A stretch of DNA of 64,000 nt. Source: Melioribacter sp. (GTDB lineage: Bacteria; Bacteroidota; Ignavibacteria; Ignavibacteriales; Melioribacteraceae). A model generated the notes under the pieces. The model did no database searches and had not been told where the DNA came from. It saw only the letters and a list, made by a program, of their open reading frames with translations. A program made the position numbers and the translations under genes. Each line of letters opens with the position of its first letter. Position 1 is the stretch's first letter. Below are positions 37,632 through 46,641 of this stretch, piece after piece. The stretch lies in assembly GCA_026417975.1 (NCBI GenBank), contig JAOACD010000006.1, positions 1 through 64,000 of the forward strand, given 5' to 3'.

Positions 37632-38218
37632 TTTTCACACCACTTATCTATTAACTCATTAAGTTCTTTTTCTGATAATTCTGATTTTTCATACATTCCT
37701 TTTATTGAACGTTGCCTTTGAGCTTCATAAAGAGTAACTGCGGCAGCCACTGAAACGTTCAAGCTTTGCACCATACCTCGCATTGGAATATAAAACAATT
37801 CATCAGCTAAACTAATCATTTCTTCAGAAACTCCTCTATGTTCGTTTCCAAAAACGAAAGCAATTTTTTTTGTTAAATCAAGTTCATAAAGATTTTTTGC
37901 ATTTTTATCCAACAAACTTGCATAAATTTCAAATCCCTCCTCCTTAAGTGAATCAACGCACTTTTTTACATTATCAAACTTTTCAACATCAATCCATTTA
38001 TTAGCTGATGCCGATGTTACTTTGTTAATTTCTGGAAAAGTCTCTTTTGTATATAAAAGAGTAATTTTAGGTACACCAACCGCATCACAAGTTCTAAATA
38101 TTGCACTTACATTGTGAGGATCATGTATATTTTCAATAACTACACGTAAAGAGAACTGTCTTGAAGAAGCTGCTGAAATGATTTTATTTATTCTTTCAGG
38201 AGTTCTAAATTTTCTCAT
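37628..38218 (-). CDS. trmH: TrmH-type tRNA 2'-O-methyltransferase
   Basis: SPOUT-fold methyltransferase expected to methylate the 2'-hydroxyl of G18 in tRNA. 196 aa; N-terminal RQFSLRVVIENIHDPHNVSAI with RTCDAVGV (motif 1), FVFGNEHRGVSEEM (motif 2) and YIPMRGMVQSLNVSVAAAV (motif 3, knot). The match to TrmH rather than RlmB rests on the N-terminal part and the lack of an L30-like substrate-binding domain. Overlaps aroA by 4 nt and the HicB-like gene by 1 nt, so it belongs to the same operon. Confidence 0.88.
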   Translation of the reverse strand: MRKFRTPERINKIISAASSRQFSLRVVIENIHDPHNVSAIFRTCDAVGVPKITLLYTKETFPEINKVTSASANKWIDVEKFDNVKKCVDSLKEEGFEIYASLLDKNAKNLYELDLTKKIAFVFGNEHRGVSEEMISLADELFYIPMRGMVQSLNVSVAAAVTLYEAQRQRSIKGMYEKSELSEKELNELIDKWCEK

Positions 38219-38445
38219 TAAGCTTTGTCGAATATAATTTTGTAAATAATTTTATTTCCTTCTTTTCTTGCTTTATCGATTTTAATTTTAAAATCAGGTT
38301 TCGCTTGAATAAAGAATTTAAAAAGCTCTATCGTTTTACTAATAGCTTCATCTTCAACATGTGACCAAGATTCACACCCTTTCAAAGAAGGGATTTCTGC
38401 TGTATATCCATCATCAGTTTTAGTAACTATTAAGTCGAGTACCAT
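38218..38445 (-). CDS. HicB-like small protein without a HicA partner
   Basis: 75 aa. The fold pattern is that of the HicB_lk antitoxin/RNase H-like module: VTKTDDGYTAEIPSLKGCES (about residues 8-27), then a helix ISKTIELFKFF. Neighbours on both sides are trmH and deoC, and no HicA-like toxin (double-stranded-RNA-binding, about 60-80 aa) is seen in any frame nearby. There is no DNA-binding tail either. It may be a solitary member with another role; function is not assigned. Its stop overlaps the trmH start by one base. Confidence 0.65.
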   Translation of the reverse strand: MVLDLIVTKTDDGYTAEIPSLKGCESWSHVEDEAISKTIELFKFFIQAKPDFKIKIDKARKEGNKIIYKIIFDKA

Positions 38446-38463
38446 TTCCTAATCACCACTTTC

Positions 38464-39312
38464 TTAAGTTTCACCCTTTATAATTTTAACACCTGAGCTT
38501 GTTCCAATTCTATTAGCTCCATTTATAATCATCAATTTAGCATCTTCAGCTGTTCTAATACCACCAGAAGCTTTAACTCCAAGAGAAAAACCAACAACAT
38601 ATTTCATCAAAGCTACATCTTTTGCATTTGCACCGCTCTTACTAAATCCTGTAGAAGTTTTAACAAAATCTGCTCCAGCTTGCTTACTTATTAAGCAAGC
38701 AATAATTTTCTCTTCATCAGTTAGAAGTGCATTTTCTATTATAACTTTACAAATCCCATTATGCATTTTTGATACTTTAACAACTTGTTTAATATCGTTA
38801 AATACATATTGATAATTTTTATTTTTTAACATTCCAATATTAATAACCATATCTATTTCCTTCGCTCCGTTCCTTAGAGCTTCTTCTGCTTCAAATACTT
38901 TAACTTCAGTAGTTGTTGCTCCTAATGGAAATCCTATAACTGTACAAACTTTAATGTAAGAATTTTTCAGCAAGTCCTTGCATATTGAAACATAACATGG
39001 ATTGACACAAACAGCAGCAAATTTAAATTCTTTTGCTTCTTCACATAATTTTTCGATATCGTTCAATGTAGCATCTGGCTTAAGGAGTGTATGGTCTATA
39101 AATTTCGCTAATTCATCAGTATTTAATTCTTTGCTATAAACATATTGACCAACTAAACTTTCAAAATCGTTCTTAAATGACCTTTGTAATTCCAATAACT
39201 GATTAATAATATTAATTTCTAATTTTTCATTTATCTTTGTTTTACTGTTAAGTAGATTTAGAGTACTCTCAATAGATGTGCTTAAAAAATTTTTATCAAA
39301 TAAATTTTTCAT
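38464..39312 (-). CDS. deoC: deoxyribose-phosphate aldolase with an N-terminal extension
   Basis: Cleaves 2-deoxyribose 5-phosphate to acetaldehyde and glyceraldehyde 3-phosphate through a Schiff base. The DeoC barrel starts near residue 66 with ELAKFIDHTLLKPDAT; CTVIGFPLGA, the catalytic Lys of ADFVKTSTGFS and the second Lys of GVKASGGIRTAEDA are intact. Total 282 aa against about 220 for standard bacterial DeoC: the extra 65 residues at the N-terminus are helical and charged. Start codon overlaps the folD stop by 4 nt. Some microcompartment types enclose DeoC, and two BMC shell genes are 8-9 kb away, so the extension might be a targeting segment; this is speculative. Confidence 0.93.
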   Translation of the reverse strand: MKNLFDKNFLSTSIESTLNLLNSKTKINEKLEINIINQLLELQRSFKNDFESLVGQYVYSKELNTDELAKFIDHTLLKPDATLNDIEKLCEEAKEFKFAAVCVNPCYVSICKDLLKNSYIKVCTVIGFPLGATTTEVKVFEAEEALRNGAKEIDMVINIGMLKNKNYQYVFNDIKQVVKVSKMHNGICKVIIENALLTDEEKIIACLISKQAGADFVKTSTGFSKSGANAKDVALMKYVVGFSLGVKASGGIRTAEDAKLMIINGANRIGTSSGVKIIKGET

Positions 39313-40205
39313 ATTATTTTATTTTTTTCTAAGAATTTTTTGAAAGCAGAAAATGTATTTGTTAAAAGCATAGCTATTGTCATTGGTCCAACACCGCCAG
39401 GAACAGGTGTTATATAAGAAGCTTTCTTCTCAACCTCATCAAATTTTACATCTCCTACAATTTTATAACCTTTTTTCGAATTTTTATCTTCAATTCTATT
39501 GATCCCAACATCTATTACTACTACATCCTCTTTTACCATATCTGCTGTAATAAAGTTTTCCTTCCCTATTGCCGCTATTAAGATGTCTGCATCTTTAGTA
39601 TATCTCGATAAATCCTTTGCTGCAGAATGACAAATTGTAACTATTGCATTTGCACCTTCTTTTTTCTGTAGGAGCATATTTGCAATTGGTTTTCCAACAA
39701 TATTACTTCTGCCTACAACTACTACGTGTTTACCTTTTGTTTCAATTGAATATCTTTTAAGCAATTCAACAATACCGTAGGGAGTACAAGGATAGAAAGT
39801 CTCTTTACCAATTACTAAATTACCAACATTAACTGGATGAAACCCATCTACATCTTTTGAAGGCAAAATTGTTTCAATAATCTTTTGTTCGTTTATATGA
39901 GAAGGTAATGGTAATTGAACTAAAATACCATGAAAATTTTCATCTTCATTATATCGAGTTACACATTGAATTAATTCTTCTTCCCTTATTTCTGATGGAA
40001 ATTTTTCTACTTTTGAAGTCATCCCTAATTCTTCGCAAGCACGACTTTTAGAAGAAACATAAACTTCAGATGCAGGATTATTACCAACAAGAATTGCAAC
40101 TAAACCAGGAACTTTACCTGTTTTATTTTTGAAATCTGCTATTTTCAGTTTAAGTTCTTCTCTAATTTCAGCTGCTACCTTTTTACCATCAATTATTATT
40201 GCCAT
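39309..40205 (-). CDS. folD: bifunctional methylene-THF dehydrogenase/cyclohydrolase
   Basis: Interconverts 5,10-methylene-, methenyl- and 10-formyl-tetrahydrofolate. 298 aa. VYVSSKSRACEELGM carries the catalytic lysine (about 54), FHGILVQLPLPSHI and CTPYGIVELLKRY are the substrate region, VVVGRSNIVGKPIA is the NADP fold, and PVPGGVGPMTIAMLLTNT closes the domain. Overlaps deoC by 4 nt and follows the YmdB-type gene by 5 bp, so the three are one operon. Confidence 0.97.
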   Translation of the reverse strand: MAIIIDGKKVAAEIREELKLKIADFKNKTGKVPGLVAILVGNNPASEVYVSSKSRACEELGMTSKVEKFPSEIREEELIQCVTRYNEDENFHGILVQLPLPSHINEQKIIETILPSKDVDGFHPVNVGNLVIGKETFYPCTPYGIVELLKRYSIETKGKHVVVVGRSNIVGKPIANMLLQKKEGANAIVTICHSAAKDLSRYTKDADILIAAIGKENFITADMVKEDVVVIDVGINRIEDKNSKKGYKIVGDVKFDEVEKKASYITPVPGGVGPMTIAMLLTNTFSAFKKFLEKNKII

Positions 40206-40210
40206 TTTTA

Positions 40211-41014
40211 TTATTGAGTAATTTTTTTATTAAATTCTGGTAAAAATATTCTTTCTATTTCTATTGTCTTTCCGGTTACAGAATCCACTTTTAAAAATAC
40301 ACCACTTAGATGGACATTATCTGTTGCCGTTTGATATTTTTGTGGAGTCTGATATAAGAATCGATTTATTGCTGCATCAGTTTTCATTCCTATAACAGAA
40401 TCATAGGGACCAGTCATACCACAATCAGTTATATAGCCAGTTCCGTTTGGAAATATTCTTTCATCAGAAGTTTGAACATGAGTATGAGTACCAATAATAG
40501 CAGATACTTTACCGTCCAAATAATGAGCTAGTGCAACTTTTTCTGCTGTAGCTTCAGCATGAAAATCTATAATTATTACATTTGTTTCTTGTTTTATTTT
40601 CGGAATAATCCAGTCGCTAGTTCTAAATGGACAATCAATTGTAGCCATAAATGCTCTTCCTTGCAAATTAATCACTGCAACTTTCCCTTTTGATGAATTT
40701 ACAATGTAATAACCATTGCCAAAGGTCCCTTTGGGATAATTTAATGGACGTAAAACACGAGCATCTTTCTTTAAATATTCTTGAGATTGGTGCTTATCCC
40801 AGATGTGATTTCCACCAGTAATAACATGAACTCCTAGATTAAAGAGCTGCTGCGCTTCCTTTTCTGTACATCCTTTTCCATCAGAAACATTTTCACCATT
40901 GACAATCGTCACATCTGCTTTATAATTTTTTTGCAACGAAGGAAGCCACATATTTACTATGTCTAAACCAGGTTTACCAACTATGTCGCCTATAAAAAGT
41001 ATATTTATTATCAT
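40211..41014 (-). CDS. YmdB-family metallophosphoesterase
   Basis: Calcineurin-like dimetal phosphodiesterase (TIGR00282 family); YmdB of Bacillus hydrolyses cyclic nucleotides. 267 aa. Metal ligands: LFIGDIVGKPG (Asp at about 9), TIVNGENVSDGKG (Glu and Asn), GGNHIWDKH (catalytic His), IIDFHAEATAEK and IGTHTHVQTSDE, all intact. No signal peptide. First gene of the run folD-deoC-hicB-trmH-aroA. Its preferred substrate here is not known; given a cyclase and a Crp in the window, cAMP turnover is conceivable but not shown. Confidence 0.9.
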   Translation of the reverse strand: MIINILFIGDIVGKPGLDIVNMWLPSLQKNYKADVTIVNGENVSDGKGCTEKEAQQLFNLGVHVITGGNHIWDKHQSQEYLKKDARVLRPLNYPKGTFGNGYYIVNSSKGKVAVINLQGRAFMATIDCPFRTSDWIIPKIKQETNVIIIDFHAEATAEKVALAHYLDGKVSAIIGTHTHVQTSDERIFPNGTGYITDCGMTGPYDSVIGMKTDAAINRFLYQTPQKYQTATDNVHLSGVFLKVDSVTGKTIEIERIFLPEFNKKITQ

Positions 41015-41174
41015 AATAAAAACTTTTAGTCAGAAATATATTGAAAATGAAAAGAATAAAGAAATAGTTAGAACTTTATTGAGAAAATTTTTATTAAAAT
41101 CATATTTTAGTTAACAAGTGTTTATTTCTTTTTTGTTAGCTAATTTGCTAAACTTCGATAAGAAAAAAATAAAT

Positions 41175-42837
41175 ATGGAATTAAAAGACATCCCTTTTGA
41201 AAAAGCCGAATATTGTGTTTTTGATTTTGAGACCACAGGAACATCACCAAAACTTGACAAAGTAATTGAAATAGGCATAGTTAAAATTTCTAATTCGAAA
41301 ATTGTGGATAAATTTCAGTCACTCATAAATCCTGGTCAACCAATTCCATATTACATTACATTGTTAACAGGCATAAAAAATTCTGATGTAATTAATGCTC
41401 CATATTTCGAAGATTTATACGAAAAAATTAAAGAATTTGTAGGCGATTCAATTTTAGTTGCACATAATCTTAATTTTGATTATTCATTTATGAAAAATGA
41501 ATGTCAAAGAGCTAATCTTGAGATGTTAGATAATTATGCAATATGCACATTAAAATTAGCAAAAAGACTTTTCCCAGAATTACAAAGTAAATCTTTAAGT
41601 ACTCTAGTTAAGTATTTCAATATCAAGCATCGTAATGTTCATAGTGGATTAGGCGATGCAATTGCTACTGCCAAAATTTTGCTAAAGATGTTTCCATATC
41701 TTCGAAATGAACATAATGCAAATACCTTAGAAGACATAATTAATTTCCAAAATTCACCTACAACAAAAAATATAGTAACGAAAAAATTAGCCGAAAATTT
41801 CTCAAAGATTCCAAATAGACCAGGAGTTTATTTTTTCAAAAATTCCAAGGATGAAATAATTTATATAGGAAAAGCTAAATCTTTAAAACAAAGAATTAGT
41901 CACTATTTTTTAAACAACATTTCTCGTAAAACAAAAGAAATAATTAGAAAGGCAAATAAAATAGATTTTATTGAAACTAATACTGAACTTACTGCATTAA
42001 TTGCAGAAGCAGAATTAATAAAACAATACTCCCCAAAATTAAATACTTTACTTAAAAAATATTCTAGTAATTATTTTATAAGAATAAACAAAACTCATGA
42101 ATTCCCAACTATTGAAGTAGTAACTAATTTCTATTTTGATGGGAATGACTACTTTGGCCCCTATCCAAAAAAAAGAGGTTGCAAATGCGATAAAAGAAAT
42201 AATTGACAAAACATTTTTATTAAGAGAATGTACAAATAAAGAATTCGAAAAACGAAAAAAATGTTATCTAAGTGATATTAATAGATGTTTAGCGCCCTGT
42301 GCAAATAGTATCACATTAGAATATAAAAATGAATTAGAATATGTTTATAATTTTCTTACAGGGAATAACCAATCTGCAGTAGATAGGCTTCTAAAAAAAA
42401 TGAAACATTATAGTGAACAAAAAAGATATGAGGAAGCTGCTATTGTAAGAGATATTATCAATTCAATTTTTAAACAGTTAAATAAGGCTTCAATACTTGC
42501 AGAACCAATCAACACAGCCAAGGTATTAATAGAAGTTTTGGGGGCTAAAAACAATGATTACATTCTTTTGATTGAAGGTAAAATGTATATAAAAGATTTT
42601 TTAACAGAAGAAAAAAATAATTTTGATAATGCGTTAAAAGATTATTTCGAAGGTACAATAAATCTATTTAACGATGTATCAATTAAAGACCTTGAAAGAA
42701 TAAAAATCGCACTAAATTGGCTAATAAAAAACAAACAAAGAATAAAAGTCCATTATCTAAAAAAATATAATTCAATTGAAGAATTATCAAGATGTTTTAT
42801 TTTTAAGAGAGAATATTCAGAAAGGAGCCAACTTTAA
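41175..42837 (+). CDS. DnaQ exonuclease-UvrC-like nuclease fusion, interrupted by a frameshift at A8
   Basis: Fusion of a DEDDh 3'-5' exonuclease with a Cho/UvrC-type GIY-YIG nuclease. Exonuclease motifs: FDFETTGTSPK, AHNLNFDYSFM and HSGLGDAIATAK. GIY-YIG part: RPGVYFFKNSKDEIIYIGKAKSLKQ. The frame then breaks inside FGPYPKK: an A8 run (42167-42174) leads to a stop at 42206, while removing one A joins to KEVANAIKEIIDKTFLLREC, the expected UvrC continuation, with cysteines and a UVR-like helix pair (KRYEEAAIVRDI) up to 42837. The restored protein would be about 554 aa. ATG at 41175 is chosen; the longer frame needs GTG at 41118. Either a sequencing error, a mutation or slippage explains it. Confidence 0.85.
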
Positions 42838-43107
42838 TATAACCATTCTAATAATGTATGCCGATATTGCTACGAATAAAATATATATTAAAAGATTTTT
42901 TAACGAATCTTTTGTAATAGTGTAAGTAGATAAATAACCTCTCCAACCACATTCTTTACATCGATAGATTTTAAAGAAAGTGATTCTCTTTATTATCTGC
43001 TCCTTCATATTTCTTGCTCTAGAATTATGAAGGGAAAACGAAGATTTACATGAAGGACATCTTCTAAGGACCGGGTTTACACTAGTTATAATTTTGTAAG
43101 TTCTCAA
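42817..43107 (-). CDS. small zinc-ribbon membrane protein
   Basis: 96 aa, no recognised family. Two cysteine pairs, CPSC (about residues 18-21) and CKECGW (about 50-55), form a likely zinc ribbon, and one hydrophobic segment (LLIYILFVAISAYIIRMVIL, about 72-91) anchors the C-terminus. No ATG lies before the first cysteine pair; TTG at 43107, 12 bp after the DUF1634 gene, is the likeliest start. Last gene of the long minus-strand operon; its 3' end overlaps the nuclease gene head-on by 21 bp. Confidence 0.55.
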   Translation of the reverse strand: MRTYKIITSVNPVLRRCPSCKSSFSLHNSRARNMKEQIIKRITFFKIYRCKECGWRGYLSTYTITKDSLKNLLIYILFVAISAYIIRMVILKLAPF

Positions 43108-43118
43108 TTATAATTCCA

Positions 43119-43475
43119 TCATCCTAGTTTTATAGAAAAGAAAATACCAAAAAATATACTTAAAAGCAGAATTATTGCTACTAACAATGTAATATAAAAA
43201 AATTTTTTATCCCCACTTTTAAGAAAAAAAATTACAGAAACAAATACCCTAAAAATTGGGGTTAAAATTAAGGTTATAGTACCTGCATACAAAAATGATT
43301 CTGTATTGAAACTCAAAAAACTCATTATTATATCTTCCAAACTTTTAGAAGAAAAAGTATGTGGCTTATTATTAATCAAAAGCAATAAAATTCCAATTCC
43401 ATATAAAAATATTGTTGTATAAATACCTGCAGCAAGAATTTTTGATACAGTCCTATTTAGTTTTATATCTTCCAT
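43119..43475 (-). CDS. DUF1634 membrane protein
   Basis: Small integral membrane protein of 118 aa with three predicted helices (about 13-32, 60-80 and 95-115) and the family pattern SFLYAGTITLILTPIFRVFVSV. DUF1634 proteins are typically encoded next to TauE/SafE permeases, as here (10 bp apart), so a role as partner subunit of that transporter is likely. Function is unknown. Confidence 0.82.
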   Translation of the reverse strand: MEDIKLNRTVSKILAAGIYTTIFLYGIGILLLLINNKPHTFSSKSLEDIIMSFLSFNTESFLYAGTITLILTPIFRVFVSVIFFLKSGDKKFFYITLLVAIILLLSIFFGIFFSIKLG

Positions 43476-43485
43476 TTAAAACCCT

Positions 43486-44355
43486 TCAGAAAAGTGTAAT
43501 TCCTAGTCCATCAGAAAGACCTTTTAAAATCATTCTAATTGAAAGATAACCTGCTACCACTGTAAAAAGTAATTTAATAAACTTACTTTTAAATCTATTC
43601 ATGATACTACTTCCAATAGTTGCTCCGGCCATTGTTCCTAAAGCAACAGGTGCAACATAATAAGGGTCAATAGCCCCACTTAAGAAATATAAAGTGGAAC
43701 TTGCTGCGGCTGTCACTCCAATCATAAATTTACTTGTAGCTACAGAAACTTTCATAGGAATCTTCATTAAACTATTCATAGCAGAAACTTTAATAATTCC
43801 TCCACCTATTCCTAACAAACCCGAACCTATACCTGCCAAAAGAGAAATTAAGCTCCCTAATAATGGCTTATGAACTGCATAATCTACTTTCTTATTTAAG
43901 GCAGCATCAAAATATGAATCTCTCAATCCTAAAAAACTTTCCAATTTATTATTAGGATCTATTTCAGAATTAAATTCAATTTTATCATCATGTTCTCTTG
44001 TTAAATAAGAATATATAGCCATAATAAATACTAATAATCCAAATATCACACTTAACAACCAACCATGCAATATTAAAGCAAGAAATGCTCCTATCAATGC
44101 ACCTAAAGTCGTAGGTACTTCTAAAAACATACCAAGTTTTACATTTGTAATTTCTTGTTCTACATATTTATGTGCTCCAGCAATTGAGGTTGCTATTACA
44201 GAAATTAAACTTGCTGCAATAGCATTATGAATTGGAACACGATAAATCAAAGAAAGGGCTGGAACTATTATTATTCCTCCACCTATTCCAACTAAAGAAC
44301 CTAAAAGTCCAGCTATAATAGCAATCACAAAAAGTAAAATTAGATCAACGAACAT
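43486..44355 (-). CDS. TauE/SafE-family permease
   Basis: Membrane transporter of the TauE/SafE class, which exports sulfite or other organosulfur-related anions in studied members. 289 aa with about eight helices in two repeats; each carries the glycine-rich family motif: GLLGSLVGIGGGIIIVPAL (about residues 17-35) and GIGSGLLGIGGGIIKVSA (about 175-192). Overlaps the end of ctpA by 11 nt and is followed by DUF1634. Substrate not determinable from sequence. Confidence 0.9.
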   Translation of the reverse strand: MFVDLILLFVIAIIAGLLGSLVGIGGGIIIVPALSLIYRVPIHNAIAASLISVIATSIAGAHKYVEQEITNVKLGMFLEVPTTLGALIGAFLALILHGWLLSVIFGLLVFIMAIYSYLTREHDDKIEFNSEIDPNNKLESFLGLRDSYFDAALNKKVDYAVHKPLLGSLISLLAGIGSGLLGIGGGIIKVSAMNSLMKIPMKVSVATSKFMIGVTAAASSTLYFLSGAIDPYYVAPVALGTMAGATIGSSIMNRFKSKFIKLLFTVVAGYLSIRMILKGLSDGLGITLF

Positions 44356-45991
44356 TTTCAGTAAGGAATTTATTATAAAGTTTCGTGTTGTTTAGTATTG
44401 CAAGAGCGGTTTCAAACTGTTTATCATGTTTAAGAGATTCTTTTATTCTTCCAATTCTACCATCAATTCTTGCTGCTAATTCTTCTTTGATAAGACCAAT
44501 TATTTCATCTTTAAAATTTTCTATTTCTTTAGAATTATTTTTTGCTAGATATAATTTTGCATTTTTTAATTGTTCTATTAAACCTTCGCCAAGATTTTCT
44601 TCTTTAGCAGCTAACATTAATTGATCAACTAACTTTTCTGTTTGACTAGTATATTTAAAATTCTGTTTTTCAAGATAAGCTTTAAATTCATTAAGTAAGA
44701 TATTATCAGAAATTTCTTTCAAATTCATTGAAGAATTATTATTATAAAAATTAGTAGCAAACTGAAAAAACATACCATCTGCCAATAACTTTTGAACAAA
44801 CATAGATTTGGTTTTATTTGTTACAACAGAATCTGGATTTATTCCTCCTGCAGAATAAACTTTTCTTTTATTATCAGTTTTATATTCTTCTTGCCCTTCT
44901 TTAGAGCTAAACAGAAACACTTTACTTTTCCTTGAATAATCTACTTTTTGAATACATCTACCACTTGGAGTATAATATCTTGCAGTTGTAATTTTTAGAG
45001 ATGTATTGAAAGAAAGTGGGATAACAGTTTGGACAAGTCCTTTCCCAAAAGAATTTGTGCCTACAATTACAGCTCTATCGTGATCTTGAATTGCTCCTGC
45101 AACAATTTCAGAAGCAGAAGCGGAACCTTCGTCTATTAAAACAGCTAGTCTTGTTGTAGCAGCTATTGGCTCTTCCTCAGAATAATAGTTTTTTATACTT
45201 GAGCTATCACGTCCTTTAACAGTCACTATCAACTGACCTTTTTGTAAAAATTTTTCGCAAACATCAATAGCAGCATCTAATAAGCCTCCTGGATTTCCTC
45301 TTAAATCTAAAATTATAGATTCAATATTTTTTTGTGATTTTAATTCTAACAATGCTTTTTTAACTTCATCACCTGCTGTTCTTGAAAATCCACTTAGTTT
45401 CAAGTAAACATTATTAGAGTTTTCTGGATAAAAGCCATAATAAGATAAATTTTTAATTTCTATCTCTTCTCTTACTAAGTTAAAAACTAATTCTTCATTT
45501 ACACCTTCTCTCTTTATAGTAAGTCTAACTGTAGTGCCAGGTTCTCCCTTAAGCAAATTACTTAATTCTTCATAGTTATCTTTATTTACTGGGGTATCAT
45601 TTACTTTTAAAATAATATCACCTATTCTTAGCCCTTGGCGTTGAGCTGAATACCCTTCTATCAAATCTACAATTGTAACATTTTCATTTCTTAGACCTAC
45701 CGTAGCACCTATACCACCATATTTTCCTTTCGTAATTATATCAATGTCTTTTTGATGGGCATCATCTATAAAATTTGTATATGGATCTAACGACTCGAGC
45801 ATACCCGAAATACCAGCGAGCATAAATTCTTCAGGATTAATTGGGTCAACATAATTCAAAGTAATTTCTTTATATACTCTACCGAATATATCAATGCTTT
45901 TGTTTATTTCGAAATAAAAATCTGTATCATATCTTATAAACCCGCTAAACAAAATAATTATTATTAACGAGCCAATAATTCTATTTTTCAT
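44345..45991 (-). CDS. C-terminal processing protease (S41 family) with PDZ domain
   Basis: Periplasmic serine protease of the CtpA/Prc type, 548 aa. N-terminal membrane/signal segment (about 5-22), PDZ domain (about 90-170; GGIGATVGLRNENV, GYSAQRQGLRIGD), then the S41 core with ESIILDLRGNPGGLLDAAI, catalytic Ser in IDEGSASASEIV (about residue 310) and Lys in GTNSFGKGLVQT. A helical C-terminal tail of about 150 residues follows. ATG at 45991 is preceded by AAGGAGAT; it overlaps the tmk stop by 4 nt. Confidence 0.93.
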   Translation of the reverse strand: MKNRIIGSLIIIILFSGFIRYDTDFYFEINKSIDIFGRVYKEITLNYVDPINPEEFMLAGISGMLESLDPYTNFIDDAHQKDIDIITKGKYGGIGATVGLRNENVTIVDLIEGYSAQRQGLRIGDIILKVNDTPVNKDNYEELSNLLKGEPGTTVRLTIKREGVNEELVFNLVREEIEIKNLSYYGFYPENSNNVYLKLSGFSRTAGDEVKKALLELKSQKNIESIILDLRGNPGGLLDAAIDVCEKFLQKGQLIVTVKGRDSSSIKNYYSEEEPIAATTRLAVLIDEGSASASEIVAGAIQDHDRAVIVGTNSFGKGLVQTVIPLSFNTSLKITTARYYTPSGRCIQKVDYSRKSKVFLFSSKEGQEEYKTDNKRKVYSAGGINPDSVVTNKTKSMFVQKLLADGMFFQFATNFYNNNSSMNLKEISDNILLNEFKAYLEKQNFKYTSQTEKLVDQLMLAAKEENLGEGLIEQLKNAKLYLAKNNSKEIENFKDEIIGLIKEELAARIDGRIGRIKESLKHDKQFETALAILNNTKLYNKFLTENVR

Positions 45992-46638
45992 CTTTCATCT
46001 CCTTTAAGCACTGTTAGATTTTCTAAGTATTTTATTACCAAATTATGAATTTCTTCTATTGAAAGCATACCATCAATTCTTTTTATTCTTTCTTCTTTTT
46101 CTAAAAGATAAAGGTACCCCTCTCTAACTTTTTTGTAAAATTCTATTTTTTTTGAATAAATATTATCAGATGTTTCTATCCTATCCAATTGACTTTCCTT
46201 TACTCTCGACATTCTATTTAACACTTCTTCAATAGGAATATCAATAAAAAAAGTAATATCAGGGATAGCATTATTAATTACAAACTTTTGTAATCTTATT
46301 ACGAAATCAATTGGGAGATTTCTCCCAAAAGCTTGATATGCAATCGAAGAATCATGAAATCTATCTGAAATTACATAATAATTATCTTTGATTGAGGGCA
46401 GAATTATTTCCCTAACAAGTTGAGCACGACTTGCAGCAAACAATAATAGCTCTGTCTCATCGGCCATTTTATCATTTACTTTATCCAACAATATACTCCT
46501 TATTTGCTCAGATATTTTTGTCCCTCCCGGTTCACGTACAACAATTACTTTTTTATTATTTTTTATAAGATATTTTTCAAGCAATTTTACTTGAGTAGAT
46601 TTTCCACAAAAATCAAGTCCTTCAAATGTAATAAACAT
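45988..46638 (-). CDS. tmk: thymidylate kinase
   Basis: Phosphorylates dTMP to dTDP. 216 aa. P-loop EGLDFCGKSTQVKLLEKYL (residues 5-23, with GKST), REPGGTKISEQIRSILL (DR/R motif), and SDRFHDSSIAYQAFGR. Length is normal. Starts 4 bp after the ybbR stop and overlaps ctpA by 4 nt. The unusual cysteine in the P-loop (DFCGKS) does not disturb the Walker consensus. Confidence 0.95.
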   Translation of the reverse strand: MFITFEGLDFCGKSTQVKLLEKYLIKNNKKVIVVREPGGTKISEQIRSILLDKVNDKMADETELLLFAASRAQLVREIILPSIKDNYYVISDRFHDSSIAYQAFGRNLPIDFVIRLQKFVINNAIPDITFFIDIPIEEVLNRMSRVKESQLDRIETSDNIYSKKIEFYKKVREGYLYLLEKEERIKRIDGMLSIEEIHNLVIKYLENLTVLKGDER

Positions 46639-46641
46639 ATT

